From Mycobacterium dioxanotrophicus (GTDB lineage Bacteria; Actinomycetota; Actinomycetes; Mycobacteriales; Mycobacteriaceae): DNA of 64,000 nucleotides. The notes beneath the pieces were generated by a model. It had not been told where the DNA came from, searched no databases, and worked only from the letters and a program-made list of their open reading frames with translations. Of this stretch, positions 31,896 to 39,116 are shown in pieces. The translations under genes and the position numbers were made by a program. The stretch covers positions 1,178,001-1,242,000 of the forward strand of contig NZ_CP020809.1 in the NCBI RefSeq assembly GCF_002157835.1, read 5' to 3'. Numbering within the stretch: position 1 is the first letter of the stretch; every line of letters starts with the position of its first letter.

Positions 31896-32236
31896 TGGCG
31901 CGGTTGATGTCGGTGTCGCTCACCGAGGTGCAGGTGGTCGCCCGCACGAAGGACGTGACGCGCCGCATGGGGTGGCTGATCCTCAAGCCCGGCGACCGTT
32001 TGACCCTGTGCCGCAAAGTGATGGGCCGCCGCAAGGGTGAGCCGCTGGTGCGGATCACCGATGTGGAGGTGGTCAGCGTCCGGCGGGAGCCGCTGAACCG
32101 CATCGACGTCGATGACGTTGCCCGCGAAGGCTTCCCCGAGCTGACACCCGACGAGTTCGTGCGGTTCTTCTGCGACTCCCACAAGGGCTGCCGGCCCGAC
32201 TCGATGGTCACCCGAATCGAGTGGCGCTATGTCTGA
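31895..32236 (+). CDS. ASCH-domain protein
   Basis: A 113-residue protein that fits the ASCH fold: TKDVTRRMGWLILKPGDRLT with the conserved GW, a beta-barrel core (PLVRITDVEVVSVRREPLN), and the helix REGFPELTPDEFVRFFCDSH, ending VTRIEWRYV. ASCH proteins bind RNA or modified nucleosides, and some deaminate or hydrolyse them. In phages they often replace a PUA-like regulator. The start overlaps the Cys-rich gene's stop. Confidence 0.78.
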   Translation: MARLMSVSLTEVQVVARTKDVTRRMGWLILKPGDRLTLCRKVMGRRKGEPLVRITDVEVVSVRREPLNRIDVDDVAREGFPELTPDEFVRFFCDSHKGCRPDSMVTRIEWRYV

Positions 32237-32576
32237 ACTCGACCTCGATGAACTCGAAAACGCAACCCGCGGACTGGTGTACATGTCCGATGGCACCCGG
32301 GCGAGCGAGAAGCTGGGCCGCATCGTCGACGCGCACCGACTGCTGATCGCCGAGGTGCGGCGTCTGCGCCCGACGCTCATCGAGACCGTGGAGCAGCTCG
32401 ACGCGCTGCCTGACCGCAGCATCGTTCACGAGTCGCACCGCGACGTCGCATGGATGAAAGACGGTAGATACACGCGCAATGAACCGTGGTGGGCGACTGG
32501 GTCCGAAGTCGAGGAACCGGCGACCGCCATCGTGCTGCCCGTGCGCGTGCTCTACACACCGGAGCTTGACAGGTGA
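32229..32576 (+). CDS. Unknown protein with TVEQLDALPxxSIV module
   Basis: A 115-residue protein. The N-terminal half is helical (LDLDELENATRGLVYM, LGRIVDAHRLLIAEVRRL). The C-terminal half, TVEQLDALPDRSIV through VLYTPELDR, matches the module of the 29468 product. It overlaps the ASCH gene by 8 bp. Function is unknown. Confidence 0.6.
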   Translation: MSELDLDELENATRGLVYMSDGTRASEKLGRIVDAHRLLIAEVRRLRPTLIETVEQLDALPDRSIVHESHRDVAWMKDGRYTRNEPWWATGSEVEEPATAIVLPVRVLYTPELDR

Positions 32577-33529
32577 GCGCCTCGAGCGACCTGCTCGCTC
32601 AGCTCGAGCGGCACTACATCAAACCCTCGGCGCCGATGCCTGGCGGCGTGTTCCTCCCCGAAGTCGGGCAGAACGGCGGCTGGGGCAGCGGCAGCCGCTG
32701 CGACGCCATCTACGTCGGATTCACCAGCAGCAGCGGCAGAATCCTCATTGGCCACGAACTTAAGATCAGCCGCAGCGACTGGCTCAACGAACTGAGCAAG
32801 CCCGGCAAGGCTGATGCCTGGGCCGACGAATGCCACGAATGGTGGCTCGTCGTCAGCGATCCCGCGATTGTGCACGACGGCGAACTACCCGCCGGGTGGG
32901 GCCTCATGAGCCCGTCACCGCGGTCGAAGAACCGCATGCAGGTCCACACCCAGGCCCACCGCAAGGACCCCCGCGTGCACCGGCCGGGCTGGAATGCGGT
33001 GCGCAGCATCATGGCCCGCCAAGACACCCTTCGCGCCCAGGCCGCCGAAGCCGTGCGCCGCGACGCCCGTGAAGACGCGCGCCGCGACTTCGACAAGCAG
33101 GTGCAGGCTGCCGTCGACCGCCGCCTGGCCGCCGGTGGCCTGCACGACGCCGCCCAGATCCGCGAGCGCCTCGCCCAGGTCGAACAGGCACTCGGCGCCA
33201 AGATCGATTTCACCGCCGGCGCGACTGATCGGTCGTCGGGTCGGTACGGGTGGAGCGGCGAAGTCACGCTCGCGCAGATCCGCGAGATCGCCACAGCGGT
33301 CCGCGCGTTCGGCGACGTGCAGCGGGCCATGTCGGCACTGACCGACCGGTGGGCCAACCCCGTCAAGAACACCCAAGGCGCACTCGACCGGCTCGGCGCG
33401 GCGCTCACCGAACTCGGCAAGGCCGGCCGCCCAGCCAAACCACCGCCAGCACCAGCCGCGGCAGTGGAGTCTCCGCCGCCCGATGGTGCCCCGCCGTCAC
33501 CAGACCTGTTCAGCGAGATCCCGCTATGA
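32573..33529 (+). CDS. Putative PD-(D/E)XK-type nuclease
   Basis: A 318-residue protein. The N-terminal domain (about 1-130) has CDAIYVGFTSSSGRILIGHE, then ELKISRSDWLNELSKPGKAD and WADECHEWWLVVSD, with Asp ... Glu-Leu-Lys placed as in restriction-like nuclease folds. The middle is a long Arg/Ala-rich helix with coiled-coil character, and the tail is Pro-rich (PPPAPAAAVESPPPDG). It may cut or repair DNA during infection. GTG 32573 overlaps the previous stop. Confidence 0.6.
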   Translation: MSASSDLLAQLERHYIKPSAPMPGGVFLPEVGQNGGWGSGSRCDAIYVGFTSSSGRILIGHELKISRSDWLNELSKPGKADAWADECHEWWLVVSDPAIVHDGELPAGWGLMSPSPRSKNRMQVHTQAHRKDPRVHRPGWNAVRSIMARQDTLRAQAAEAVRRDAREDARRDFDKQVQAAVDRRLAAGGLHDAAQIRERLAQVEQALGAKIDFTAGATDRSSGRYGWSGEVTLAQIREIATAVRAFGDVQRAMSALTDRWANPVKNTQGALDRLGAALTELGKAGRPAKPPPAPAAAVESPPPDGAPPSPDLFSEIPL

Positions 33530-33798
33530 CCGCGCCTGAGCGCGACGGCGACGAGATCACCTGCCCGACGCCGGACAAACGCACTTACCGATCGAAAGCC
33601 AAAGCCAACCGCTACCAACGGCGTCGACGGCCTCCCGCCGGGGAGAAGAAAGACCGCCTCTACCCCTACCTATGCCCGTGCGGCGAGCACTGGCACCTCA
33701 CCCACCAAAGCCCCGCGCTGCAGGCCCGCATCAGAGCCCGCATCGCCGCCCAAGCAGCAGCAGCCGCGGCCCAAGAGCGGGAGCGAGAAGCCTCATGA
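33526..33798 (+). CDS. Small basic zinc-finger-like phage protein
   Basis: A 90-residue basic protein (RTYRSKAKANRYQRRRRPP) with LCPCGEHWHLTHQSP, a Cys/His knuckle, and an Ala/Glu/Arg helix at the end. The order Cys-X-Cys-X3-His-X-His suggests a small zinc finger. It overlaps the next start. Confidence 0.6.
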   Translation: MTAPERDGDEITCPTPDKRTYRSKAKANRYQRRRRPPAGEKKDRLYPYLCPCGEHWHLTHQSPALQARIRARIAAQAAAAAAQEREREAS

Positions 33799-34076
33799 CC
33801 ACCACCGACCCGACATGGCGATCCCGGGCGGAATGCCGCGGCCACCCCAACCCGGACATCTGGTACCCCAACCCCTCCGACGTGCACGCCGAAGCCCGAG
33901 CCAAAGCCATCTGCGCCGCGTGCCCCGTCACCTTCCAATGCCTCGCCGACGCCAACGCTCGCCGCGAACGCCACGGCATCTGGGGCGGATTCGAACGCAC
34001 GGACAAGGGCCGCGCCCGTCGACCACCCGGCCCCATGCCCAAAGGCGGCTACCGAATCGGAAGGAACACACGATGA
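33795..34076 (+). CDS. WhiB-family iron-sulfur transcription factor
   Basis: A 93-residue protein with the four WhiB cluster Cys: Cys14 in RAECRG, and Cys40, Cys43 and Cys49 in AICAACPVTFQCLADA. The GIWGGF turn and a basic tail (KGRARRPPGPMP) follow. WhiB proteins carry a [4Fe-4S] cluster and act with the principal sigma factor; phage copies can alter host gene control. ATG 33795 overlaps the previous stop. Confidence 0.93.
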   Translation: MTTTDPTWRSRAECRGHPNPDIWYPNPSDVHAEARAKAICAACPVTFQCLADANARRERHGIWGGFERTDKGRARRPPGPMPKGGYRIGRNTR

Positions 34077-34495
34077 GCGATGTTGTTGAGCGCGCGAAGG
34101 CCGCGCTGGAAGGCGTCACGCCGGAGCCGTGGGACGTGCGAGATGGGTTCATCTACCCGCTCGCCATCCGATGCGGCCTCGGCGCAATCAGGCCTCAGGA
34201 CGCCGATTTCATAGCCGCTGCGCGCACTCTCGTACCTGAGCTGGTCGCCGAGTTGGAGCGAGCGCGGCGCGCATGCAGGAGGCTCGGCGAGGTGGTGGAG
34301 AGCCAATGCCGGATGGCTCTCGATGCGTCCGGTCTACACCACCTGATCGACGAGGACGGCGACGGTGACTGGGGATTGATATGGGAGAGGCTGGCTGAAC
34401 TCGGCGCCGAGGTCGAACGGCTGAAGGCACGTGAGGACGCGGTGGCTGAGGCGTCGTATCGGACGGGGCAACTCGATGCAGAAGCCCCCCGATGA
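34073..34495 (+). CDS. Unknown protein, paralogue of the 30148 product
   Basis: A 140-residue protein. The N-terminal part (about 1-55) is distinct: VERAKAALEGVTPEPWDVRD, then DADFIAAARTLVPELVAELE, a pattern common in actinophage proteins. The second half repeats the QCRMALDASGLHHLIDEDGD...WERLAELG core of the 30148 product. AAGGAAC lies about 5 nt before the ATG. Function is unknown. Confidence 0.62.
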   Translation: MSDVVERAKAALEGVTPEPWDVRDGFIYPLAIRCGLGAIRPQDADFIAAARTLVPELVAELERARRACRRLGEVVESQCRMALDASGLHHLIDEDGDGDWGLIWERLAELGAEVERLKAREDAVAEASYRTGQLDAEAPR

Positions 34496-34683
34496 CCGAC
34501 CCGAAGATCCGCCTGCTGTTCACCCGCGCCCAACTCATCGCTATGAAGCGCTGCGCCGACTGCGGATGGCACGAGCCCACCCAGGGCCACCACCCCGAAT
34601 GTCCAACGTGGGACAGCGATCCCGACGCTGCACCCCAACCGGGTACACAACGGGACATGACACGACCGCAGGGGGACAGGTGA
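34492..34683 (+). CDS. Small zinc-ribbon-like protein
   Basis: A 63-residue protein with MKRCADCGWHEPTQGHHPEC, a Cys/His set fit for one zinc ion. Its start overlaps the previous stop and its end overlaps the next GTG. Function is unknown. Confidence 0.55.
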   Translation: MTDPKIRLLFTRAQLIAMKRCADCGWHEPTQGHHPECPTWDSDPDAAPQPGTQRDMTRPQGDR

Positions 34684-34874
34684 CGAACACCCGGCGATGG
34701 GCCACCAAAGAGGAAGTGGCCGAACACATCCGCGTCAGCGTCAAGACCGTCCAACGCATGACCGCCCGCGGCGAACTCACCGCCCATAACGTCGGCCCGC
34801 GCCTGATCCGCTACGACCTCAACGAGATCGACGCCATGCTCACACCCACCAACCCTGAATCGGCGGTGAGGTAG
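34680..34874 (+). CDS. Excisionase-family HTH protein (second copy)
   Basis: A 64-residue winged-helix protein of the MerR/excisionase class: WATKEEVAEHIRVSVKTVQR, then MTARGELTAHNVGPRLIRYD and LNEIDAML. It is of the same class as the 19603 product. Its place directly before the replication genes suggests a replication or transcription role rather than excision. GTG 34680 is preferred over the longer upstream frame because it overlaps the previous stop. Confidence 0.7.
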   Translation: MTNTRRWATKEEVAEHIRVSVKTVQRMTARGELTAHNVGPRLIRYDLNEIDAMLTPTNPESAVR

Positions 34875-35938
34875 TGCCGCACTTCCGCGTCGATGACGCA
34901 CTGCACGGGCACCCGAAGGCGCAGCGCGCCGGCGACGACGCGATCGGCATGTGGGTGCGCGCCGGATCGTTCTGCATGGCCTACCTCACCGACGGATTCG
35001 TGCCGGACTGGTGGGTGAAGCAGCAGCCGAAGGGCGTGGCGAAGGCCAAGCGCCTGATCGCGGCCGGACTGTGGCACGGCGGCGCCGAGCGCGACGGCGA
35101 GAAGGGCTACCAGTTCCACGAATTCACCGGACCGGGCCGCCAGGACTCCCGTGCGCAGATCGAAGCCGACCGCGAGAAGTGGCGGAAGAAGAAGGCCGCG
35201 CAGCGCGCCGCGTCCCAAGGGGAGTCCCCAGGGGACAACCCCGAAGTGTCCCCAGGGGACAGCCGGAACGGAAGCACCCAAAAAGACGCGACACAACGCA
35301 CGGTACAGACGCAATACAACGGGCGGTACATAGACGAAAACGCGCATACCGAAAGCGCCCCCACCAGCGCAACCACCCAAATGTCCCCCGGGGAGTCCCG
35401 GGTATTACCCAACACCAACCCAACTAAAGAGATCTCTACTCACCTAAATGACGACTCTTACGTAAGTAATCCGAGCGGCAACAACGACATCCCGCTGCCA
35501 CCCGAGCCGGAGCCAGACGACGACTACGGGACCGTGCCCCAGCACATCGACAACGCCGCAGCGAAGCCCACACCGCGCCAACCCAGCCAGGCCGCCAAGA
35601 CCGTCGTCCGCCAAACCCTCGGCAACACCGGCCTCGCCGCCTACCCCCGCACATTCGTCGACCGCCTCGCCCGCCAAGTCGAAAACCTCACCCGCGAAGG
35701 ACACCCCGACGCACTCATCCGCCAAGCACTCACCGAATGGGACAAGCGCACCGACGCACGCCCCGAATGGCTCCCCACCGTCCTCGGCGACCTCGTCAAG
35801 AACCAACGCGCCACCCCCGGCAACAACGGCCGCCCCGTCCACAAAATGCGCGGACTCGCCGAACTCGCACAACAAGTCCGCGCCCAAGAACAGCAAGCCG
35901 ACATCGAATCCACTCAGCGGAAGGAACTCACCCCATGA
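34874..35938 (+). CDS. Putative replication initiation protein
   Basis: A 354-residue protein. The N-terminal domain (about 1-95) has FRVDDALHGHPKAQRAGDDA and WVRAGSFCMAYLTDGFVPDW, typical of phage replication initiators with a winged helix. A low-complexity linker with repeated SPGD/SPGE units follows (about 110-185), then an acidic Pro-rich part and a helical C-terminal domain (about 250-350). The linker DNA contains GTCCCC/GGGGAC palindromes, and a locally AT-rich stretch (35401-35470) lies inside the gene, so an origin may be embedded here. Confidence 0.6.
   Translation: MPHFRVDDALHGHPKAQRAGDDAIGMWVRAGSFCMAYLTDGFVPDWWVKQQPKGVAKAKRLIAAGLWHGGAERDGEKGYQFHEFTGPGRQDSRAQIEADREKWRKKKAAQRAASQGESPGDNPEVSPGDSRNGSTQKDATQRTVQTQYNGRYIDENAHTESAPTSATTQMSPGESRVLPNTNPTKEISTHLNDDSYVSNPSGNNDIPLPPEPEPDDDYGTVPQHIDNAAAKPTPRQPSQAAKTVVRQTLGNTGLAAYPRTFVDRLARQVENLTREGHPDALIRQALTEWDKRTDARPEWLPTVLGDLVKNQRATPGNNGRPVHKMRGLAELAQQVRAQEQQADIESTQRKELTP
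35224..35394. repeat. GTCCCC/GGGGAC palindrome cluster (candidate origin)
   Basis: Two perfect 13-bp palindromes GTCCCC-A-GGGGAC lie at 35224-35236 and 35248-35260, and a near copy GTCCCC-C-GGGGAG at 35383-35395. An AT-richer stretch with CTAAAGAGATCTCTACTC follows. Spaced repeats inside an initiator gene are typical of phage origins such as lambda O, so this is a candidate, not a proven, origin. Confidence 0.4.
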
Positions 35939-36306
35939 CCACCGTCGCCGACGCCCTCGAAGTCATGACCCTCATCGTCGCCTGCCACCACCGCACCGCA
36001 CCCCGCATGGACGACCGAGAAGCCACCATCGCGACCGCCACCATCTGGGCCGAACTGTTCAGCCAGTACGGGCTCGAACTGCCCGACCTACTCGCCGGAG
36101 TCAAGCGCCGCGCACTCGGAAACGCCGAAGCCCCAGAGCCCGCAGAGATCATCACCGCCGCACGCGAATACCGCGCCCAACGCTGCCAAGCCGAATCCCG
36201 AGCCGAACGCGAAGCCCGCGAAGACCGCCAAGACGCTGCCCTCGAAGCACGCAACCACGCCAAACTCGCCGCCATCACAAGCGGATTCGGAAAGGCCATC
36301 GAGTGA
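35935..36306 (+). CDS. Small replication-associated protein (possible helicase loader)
   Basis: A 123-residue, wholly helical protein (VADALEVMTLIVACHHRTAP, IWAELFSQYGLELPDLLAGV, EPAEIITAAREYRAQRCQAE). Size, fold style and position after an initiator resemble G39P-type helicase loaders, which have the same early helix bundle. No ATPase motif is present. The call rests on context. Confidence 0.4.
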   Translation: MTTVADALEVMTLIVACHHRTAPRMDDREATIATATIWAELFSQYGLELPDLLAGVKRRALGNAEAPEPAEIITAAREYRAQRCQAESRAEREAREDRQDAALEARNHAKLAAITSGFGKAIE

Positions 36307-36569
36307 TGCGCGACCCCTACGACCCCCACGCCGACGAACGCCAAGCCACCGGCCCCACACCCGACCAAATCTGGTCATCCGAACAAAACCGCCGACGCCA
36401 CGCCGACCGACTCGCCGCCATCGCCAACTGCCCGCTCTGCGACACCGACGGCTACCGAGACACCCACGTCTGCGACCACACCGACCACCGCGCAGCAGCA
36501 CGCCGACACATCAACGAAATCAGAGCCCAAATGGGCTGGCCCGCCACCAAGACACCAGGCACACCCTAA
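36303..36569 (+). CDS. Small zinc-ribbon protein
   Basis: An 88-residue protein with NCPLCDTDGYRDTHVCDHTD, a CxxC...CxxH zinc site like that of the DnaJ-type or replication-associated ribbons found after helicase loaders. GTG 36303 overlaps the previous stop (GTGATG, with an ATG also available at 36306). It ends the rightward early block. Confidence 0.6.
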   Translation: MMRDPYDPHADERQATGPTPDQIWSSEQNRRRHADRLAAIANCPLCDTDGYRDTHVCDHTDHRAAARRHINEIRAQMGWPATKTPGTP

Positions 36570-36699
36570 AAGTCCCGCAGAATCGCATTCCGGCCCCAAA
36601 AGCACACGCTTGTGATTCAGCCCGACACCCCAAAACGGCCCAACCGCAACCGGACCACAGTCCACACACCCAGCACCCCCACCCCAGAAAATCCACCAC
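36570..36699. other. G-poor non-coding gap at GC-skew switch (candidate virion-end region)
   Basis: 130 bp without a gene, almost lacking G on this strand and full of CCAAAA, CACCC and CCACA runs. Genes to the left use mainly C-ending codons; genes to the right use G-ending codons. A cos site or packaging start is expected between the early block and the terminase genes, so this is the best candidate here. Confidence 0.4.
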
Positions 36700-37170
36700 A
36701 TGCCCCCAGTCATGGACCGCAAAAGCAGCACAGCCCGCGCCGCTGAGGCCTGGCGGCTCCACGTGCGTGGGAGGACGTGGCAGGAGATCGCCGACGAGCT
36801 CGGGTTCAAATCGCGGCAGTCAGCCAACAAGGCCGTGAAGTCCTACCTGGAGAAGAACCCGCCGGCCGACATCGACACCATGCGGCGCGCCCGAGGGGAT
36901 CTCCTGGCGGACACGACGGCCCGGCTTCACGACTGCATGGTCGACGCGATCGAGGCGGGCAAGTTCCGTGACGCGGCCGAGCTGGGCAAGGTGGTGCTCG
37001 ACGGCGTCGACAAGCGCGCGAAGCTCGAAGGCCTGCACATCGCGGTGCCGCAGGTGGTGGATCTGAACGTGACGCAGACGGTGGTGGAGATGATCACCGA
37101 CACCCGGGCGAAGCTGCAGGCCGCGATCGACGCCGAGATCGTGCCGCTACCTGAGGAGCTGGAGCGATGA
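36700..37170 (+). CDS. Putative terminase small subunit (HTH protein)
   Basis: A 156-residue protein. The N-terminal helix-turn-helix is HVRGRTWQEIADELGFKSRQ and SANKAVKSYL, followed by a helical oligomerisation-type region. Small terminases have this layout and bind the packaging site. It is the first gene after the skew switch and precedes terL by 3 kb, with a resolvase and toxin-antitoxin cassette between. An ATG at 36712 (MDRKSS) is an alternative start. Confidence 0.5.
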   Translation: MPPVMDRKSSTARAAEAWRLHVRGRTWQEIADELGFKSRQSANKAVKSYLEKNPPADIDTMRRARGDLLADTTARLHDCMVDAIEAGKFRDAAELGKVVLDGVDKRAKLEGLHIAVPQVVDLNVTQTVVEMITDTRAKLQAAIDAEIVPLPEELER

Positions 37171-37640
37171 CGACCGTGGAGCAGCTCAAGGCCGCGACGA
37201 AGGCCGCGAAAAAGGCCGGCGTGGATGCGGCGATGTCGCTGGCCGAGGACATCGCGACGGGCCGGCTCGACCCGGCCGCGCTCGACGCCGCTGCGGCCGC
37301 TGAGGCTCGGGCGCTGTTCGGTCGTGTCGAGGGCCCCGACGATCCGCTGTGGGATCTGCATGTGGACGTGGCGCGCCAGGTGCTCGCCGTCGGTGGTGGC
37401 ATCCCGGCCGGTGAGCTGGCGGAGTGGCTGGCGGTGACCCGCGCGGCCGAAGGCGTCGAGGCTGAGCCGGACGCCGACGCGGGGGAGTGGACGGCGGAGG
37501 CGTGCGACGAGGTACTGGCCTGGCCGGTGCAGCCGTTCGATGCGGGCGGCGAGCTGCCGCCGGGTGAGTCGATGGTCAACGACACCGGCGAGCCGGTCGA
37601 GGTGCGTGATGGGCCGCCTGAGGATGTCTCAGAACTTTAG
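37167..37640 (+). CDS. Ala-rich acidic phage protein, unknown
   Basis: A 157-residue protein with an Ala/Lys helix first (EQLKAATKAAKKAGVDAAMS) and an acidic C-terminal half (EGVEAEPDADAGEWTAEACD). ATG 37167 overlaps the previous stop, so it may pair with the putative small terminase. No family is recognised. Confidence 0.55.
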   Translation: MTTVEQLKAATKAAKKAGVDAAMSLAEDIATGRLDPAALDAAAAAEARALFGRVEGPDDPLWDLHVDVARQVLAVGGGIPAGELAEWLAVTRAAEGVEAEPDADAGEWTAEACDEVLAWPVQPFDAGGELPPGESMVNDTGEPVEVRDGPPEDVSEL

Positions 37641-37695
37641 TTTCGGGACGACCGTCTAGGGTGGCGCTGGGTGCGGTGTATCCGCTGGTCAATTT

Positions 37696-37743
37696 TCTCA
37701 AAAGTTGTCGCGTATCGATATGGTGTCTCGAAAACTTTTGAGA
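37696..37743. promoter_or_regulatory. 11-bp inverted repeat upstream of resolvase operon
   Basis: TCTCAAAAGTT (37696-37706) and AACTTTTGAGA (37733-37743) are perfect inverted repeats 26 bp apart. The right arm ends against the -10 box of the next gene. The size suits a serine recombinase crossover site or a repressor operator. Confidence 0.6.
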
Positions 37744-37749
37744 TAGGCT
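37744..37749 (+). promoter_or_regulatory. -10 box of leaderless promoter (TAGGCT)
   Basis: TAGGCT lies 6 nt before ATG 37756 and directly beside the right arm of the 11-bp inverted repeat, so a protein bound to the repeat would control it. Confidence 0.5.
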
Positions 37750-37755
37750 TGGGTC

Positions 37756-37989
37756 ATGCCCGAGACCACCGCCCCGATCACCAGCGACGAGGTCATCCAG
37801 ACCATCGTCGCCGCCGGACTCGACTATCACGACTTCAAATGCGAGTACGCCGCCAAGCTCACCGCCCACCACCCGGTATGGGTGGCGATCGCGGAGATGG
37901 CCCGCACCGACGCCGCCAGCGTCGCGGCCTGGAAGATCAGCGGCCACCCCGACCCGTACGCCACCCCGGAATGGCTCGGGGCGGCCTGA
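37756..37989 (+). CDS. Small protein upstream of resolvase
   Basis: A 77-residue, largely helical protein (SDEVIQTIVAAGLDYHDFKC, HPVWVAIAEMARTDAASVAA). No ribosome site; the -10 box at 37744 implies leaderless translation. Its stop overlaps the resolvase start (TGATG), so the two are co-expressed. It may be a partner or regulator of the recombinase, but nothing proves this. Confidence 0.62.
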   Translation: MPETTAPITSDEVIQTIVAAGLDYHDFKCEYAAKLTAHHPVWVAIAEMARTDAASVAAWKISGHPDPYATPEWLGAA

Positions 37990-38558
37990 TGGACGGCGCG
38001 CTGCTCGGCTACGCCCGAGTCTCCACCGGACACCAGTCCCTCGACCAGCAGCACGACGCACTGGAGGCCGTCGGGGTCACCAAGGTCTACGACGACAAGC
38101 TGACCGGCACCAGCACACGGGAGCAGCGACCCGGCCTCGCTGCCCTGCTCGACTACGCCCGCGAGGGCGACACCATCGTGGTCGTCGGCATCGACCGCCT
38201 GGGCCGCAACGCTGCCGAGGTGATGATGACCATCCGAGACCTCGGGGAACGGGGCATCGTGCTGCGATCGCTCCGTGAGGGCATCGACACCTCCAACGCG
38301 ACGGGCCGCATGATCGCCGGCGTCCTGGCCTCACTCGCCGAGCTGGAGCTGGAGTTGCAGCGGGAACGCCGGGCCGCGTCGAAGTCGGCCCGGCGGGCAC
38401 GTGGCCTGCCGATCGGCCGGCCGAAAGCGTTGACGGCGCAGCAGGTCGAGATGGCGGAGCAGCTGCGGTCTGCGGGCCAGCCGATGCCGGATATCGCGGC
38501 GCAGCTCGGGGTGTCGCGTGCGACGCTCTACCGGACATTGGCCGAGGGGAGCGAGTGA
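37989..38558 (+). CDS. Serine recombinase, resolvase/invertase type
   Basis: A 189-residue small serine recombinase. The catalytic domain has LGYARVSTGHQSLDQQ with nucleophile Ser12, then DTIVVVGIDRLGRNAAEVMM and GIDTSNATGRMIAGVLASLA. The long E helix (ELELELQRERRAASKSARR) follows, then a C-terminal helix-turn-helix (MPDIAAQLGVSRATLYRTL). The length is standard for Tn3 resolvase and Hin/Gin invertases. Beside a tyrosine integrase it is not needed for integration. It may resolve dimers, invert a segment or move its own cassette. The inverted repeat at 37696 is a candidate site. Confidence 0.93.
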   Translation: MDGALLGYARVSTGHQSLDQQHDALEAVGVTKVYDDKLTGTSTREQRPGLAALLDYAREGDTIVVVGIDRLGRNAAEVMMTIRDLGERGIVLRSLREGIDTSNATGRMIAGVLASLAELELELQRERRAASKSARRARGLPIGRPKALTAQQVEMAEQLRSAGQPMPDIAAQLGVSRATLYRTLAEGSE

Positions 38559-38803
38559 TGGGCGACAGTTCGGGTGAGGCTGACCGCCCGATCGTGGACT
38601 TCTCGATTCCTGAGCGGATTGTGCGGTGGCGGAGGTATGCCCGTGAGGAAGCGCGGGCCGCGCAGAAGGCTGCTGACGATAATCCGGCGGAGGCGATCTT
38701 GGCGGCTTCGCTGGCGACGATGTACCTAGCGCTCGCGGCCGATGCGGACCGGTTCGGTGAGCTGCCGGAGATCCCCGACGATGAGGTAGGTGGCGATGAG
38801 TGA
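38558..38803 (+). CDS. Small phage protein, unknown
   Basis: An 82-residue protein with a helical middle (RWRRYAREEARAAQKAADDN) and an acidic end. It follows the resolvase with a one-base overlap (an in-frame GTG at 38555 is the alternative start), so it belongs to the same cassette. No family is recognised. Confidence 0.55.
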   Translation: MGDSSGEADRPIVDFSIPERIVRWRRYAREEARAAQKAADDNPAEAILAASLATMYLALAADADRFGELPEIPDDEVGGDE

Positions 38804-39116
38804 CGACGTGCGTGCCGAGCTGACTGCCAAGGTTCACGAGGCGCTGATGGACGAGCTGGTGATGGACAGCGACGCGGACGCGGACGACGTCGAGGCCGTC
38901 CTGGAGCTGGCGCAGCGTGCCGTCGGGGTGTTCATGGATCCGCCGTGCGTCGAGGGCCTGGACCATGAGTGGCGACGGGCCGCGCAGACGTTGGTGTGGT
39001 CGGAGATCCGGAACACCAGTGAGGGTGCGGAGTCGTGGAATCGGTGGCGCGTGGTGGCGGTGTGTGACCACTGCGGCAATCCGCGGGTGCTCGATGAATG
39101 GCGGCTCGACGGGTGA
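38796..39116 (+). CDS. Acidic phage protein with CxxC
   Basis: A 106-residue protein. The acidic helical N-terminus (MDELVMDSDADADDVEAVLE) is followed by VVAVCDHCGNPRVLDEW, a single CxxC knuckle. AGGTAG lies 6 nt before ATG 38796. Function is unknown. Confidence 0.55.
   Translation: MSDDVRAELTAKVHEALMDELVMDSDADADDVEAVLELAQRAVGVFMDPPCVEGLDHEWRRAAQTLVWSEIRNTSEGAESWNRWRVVAVCDHCGNPRVLDEWRLDG

Noticed and set aside
34951..35427. Alternative 158-residue frame inside the replication initiator gene as a second nested gene
   Set aside because: It is Arg/Gly/Pro-rich, has no ribosome site and the main frame keeps good codon bias, unlike the methyltransferase case.
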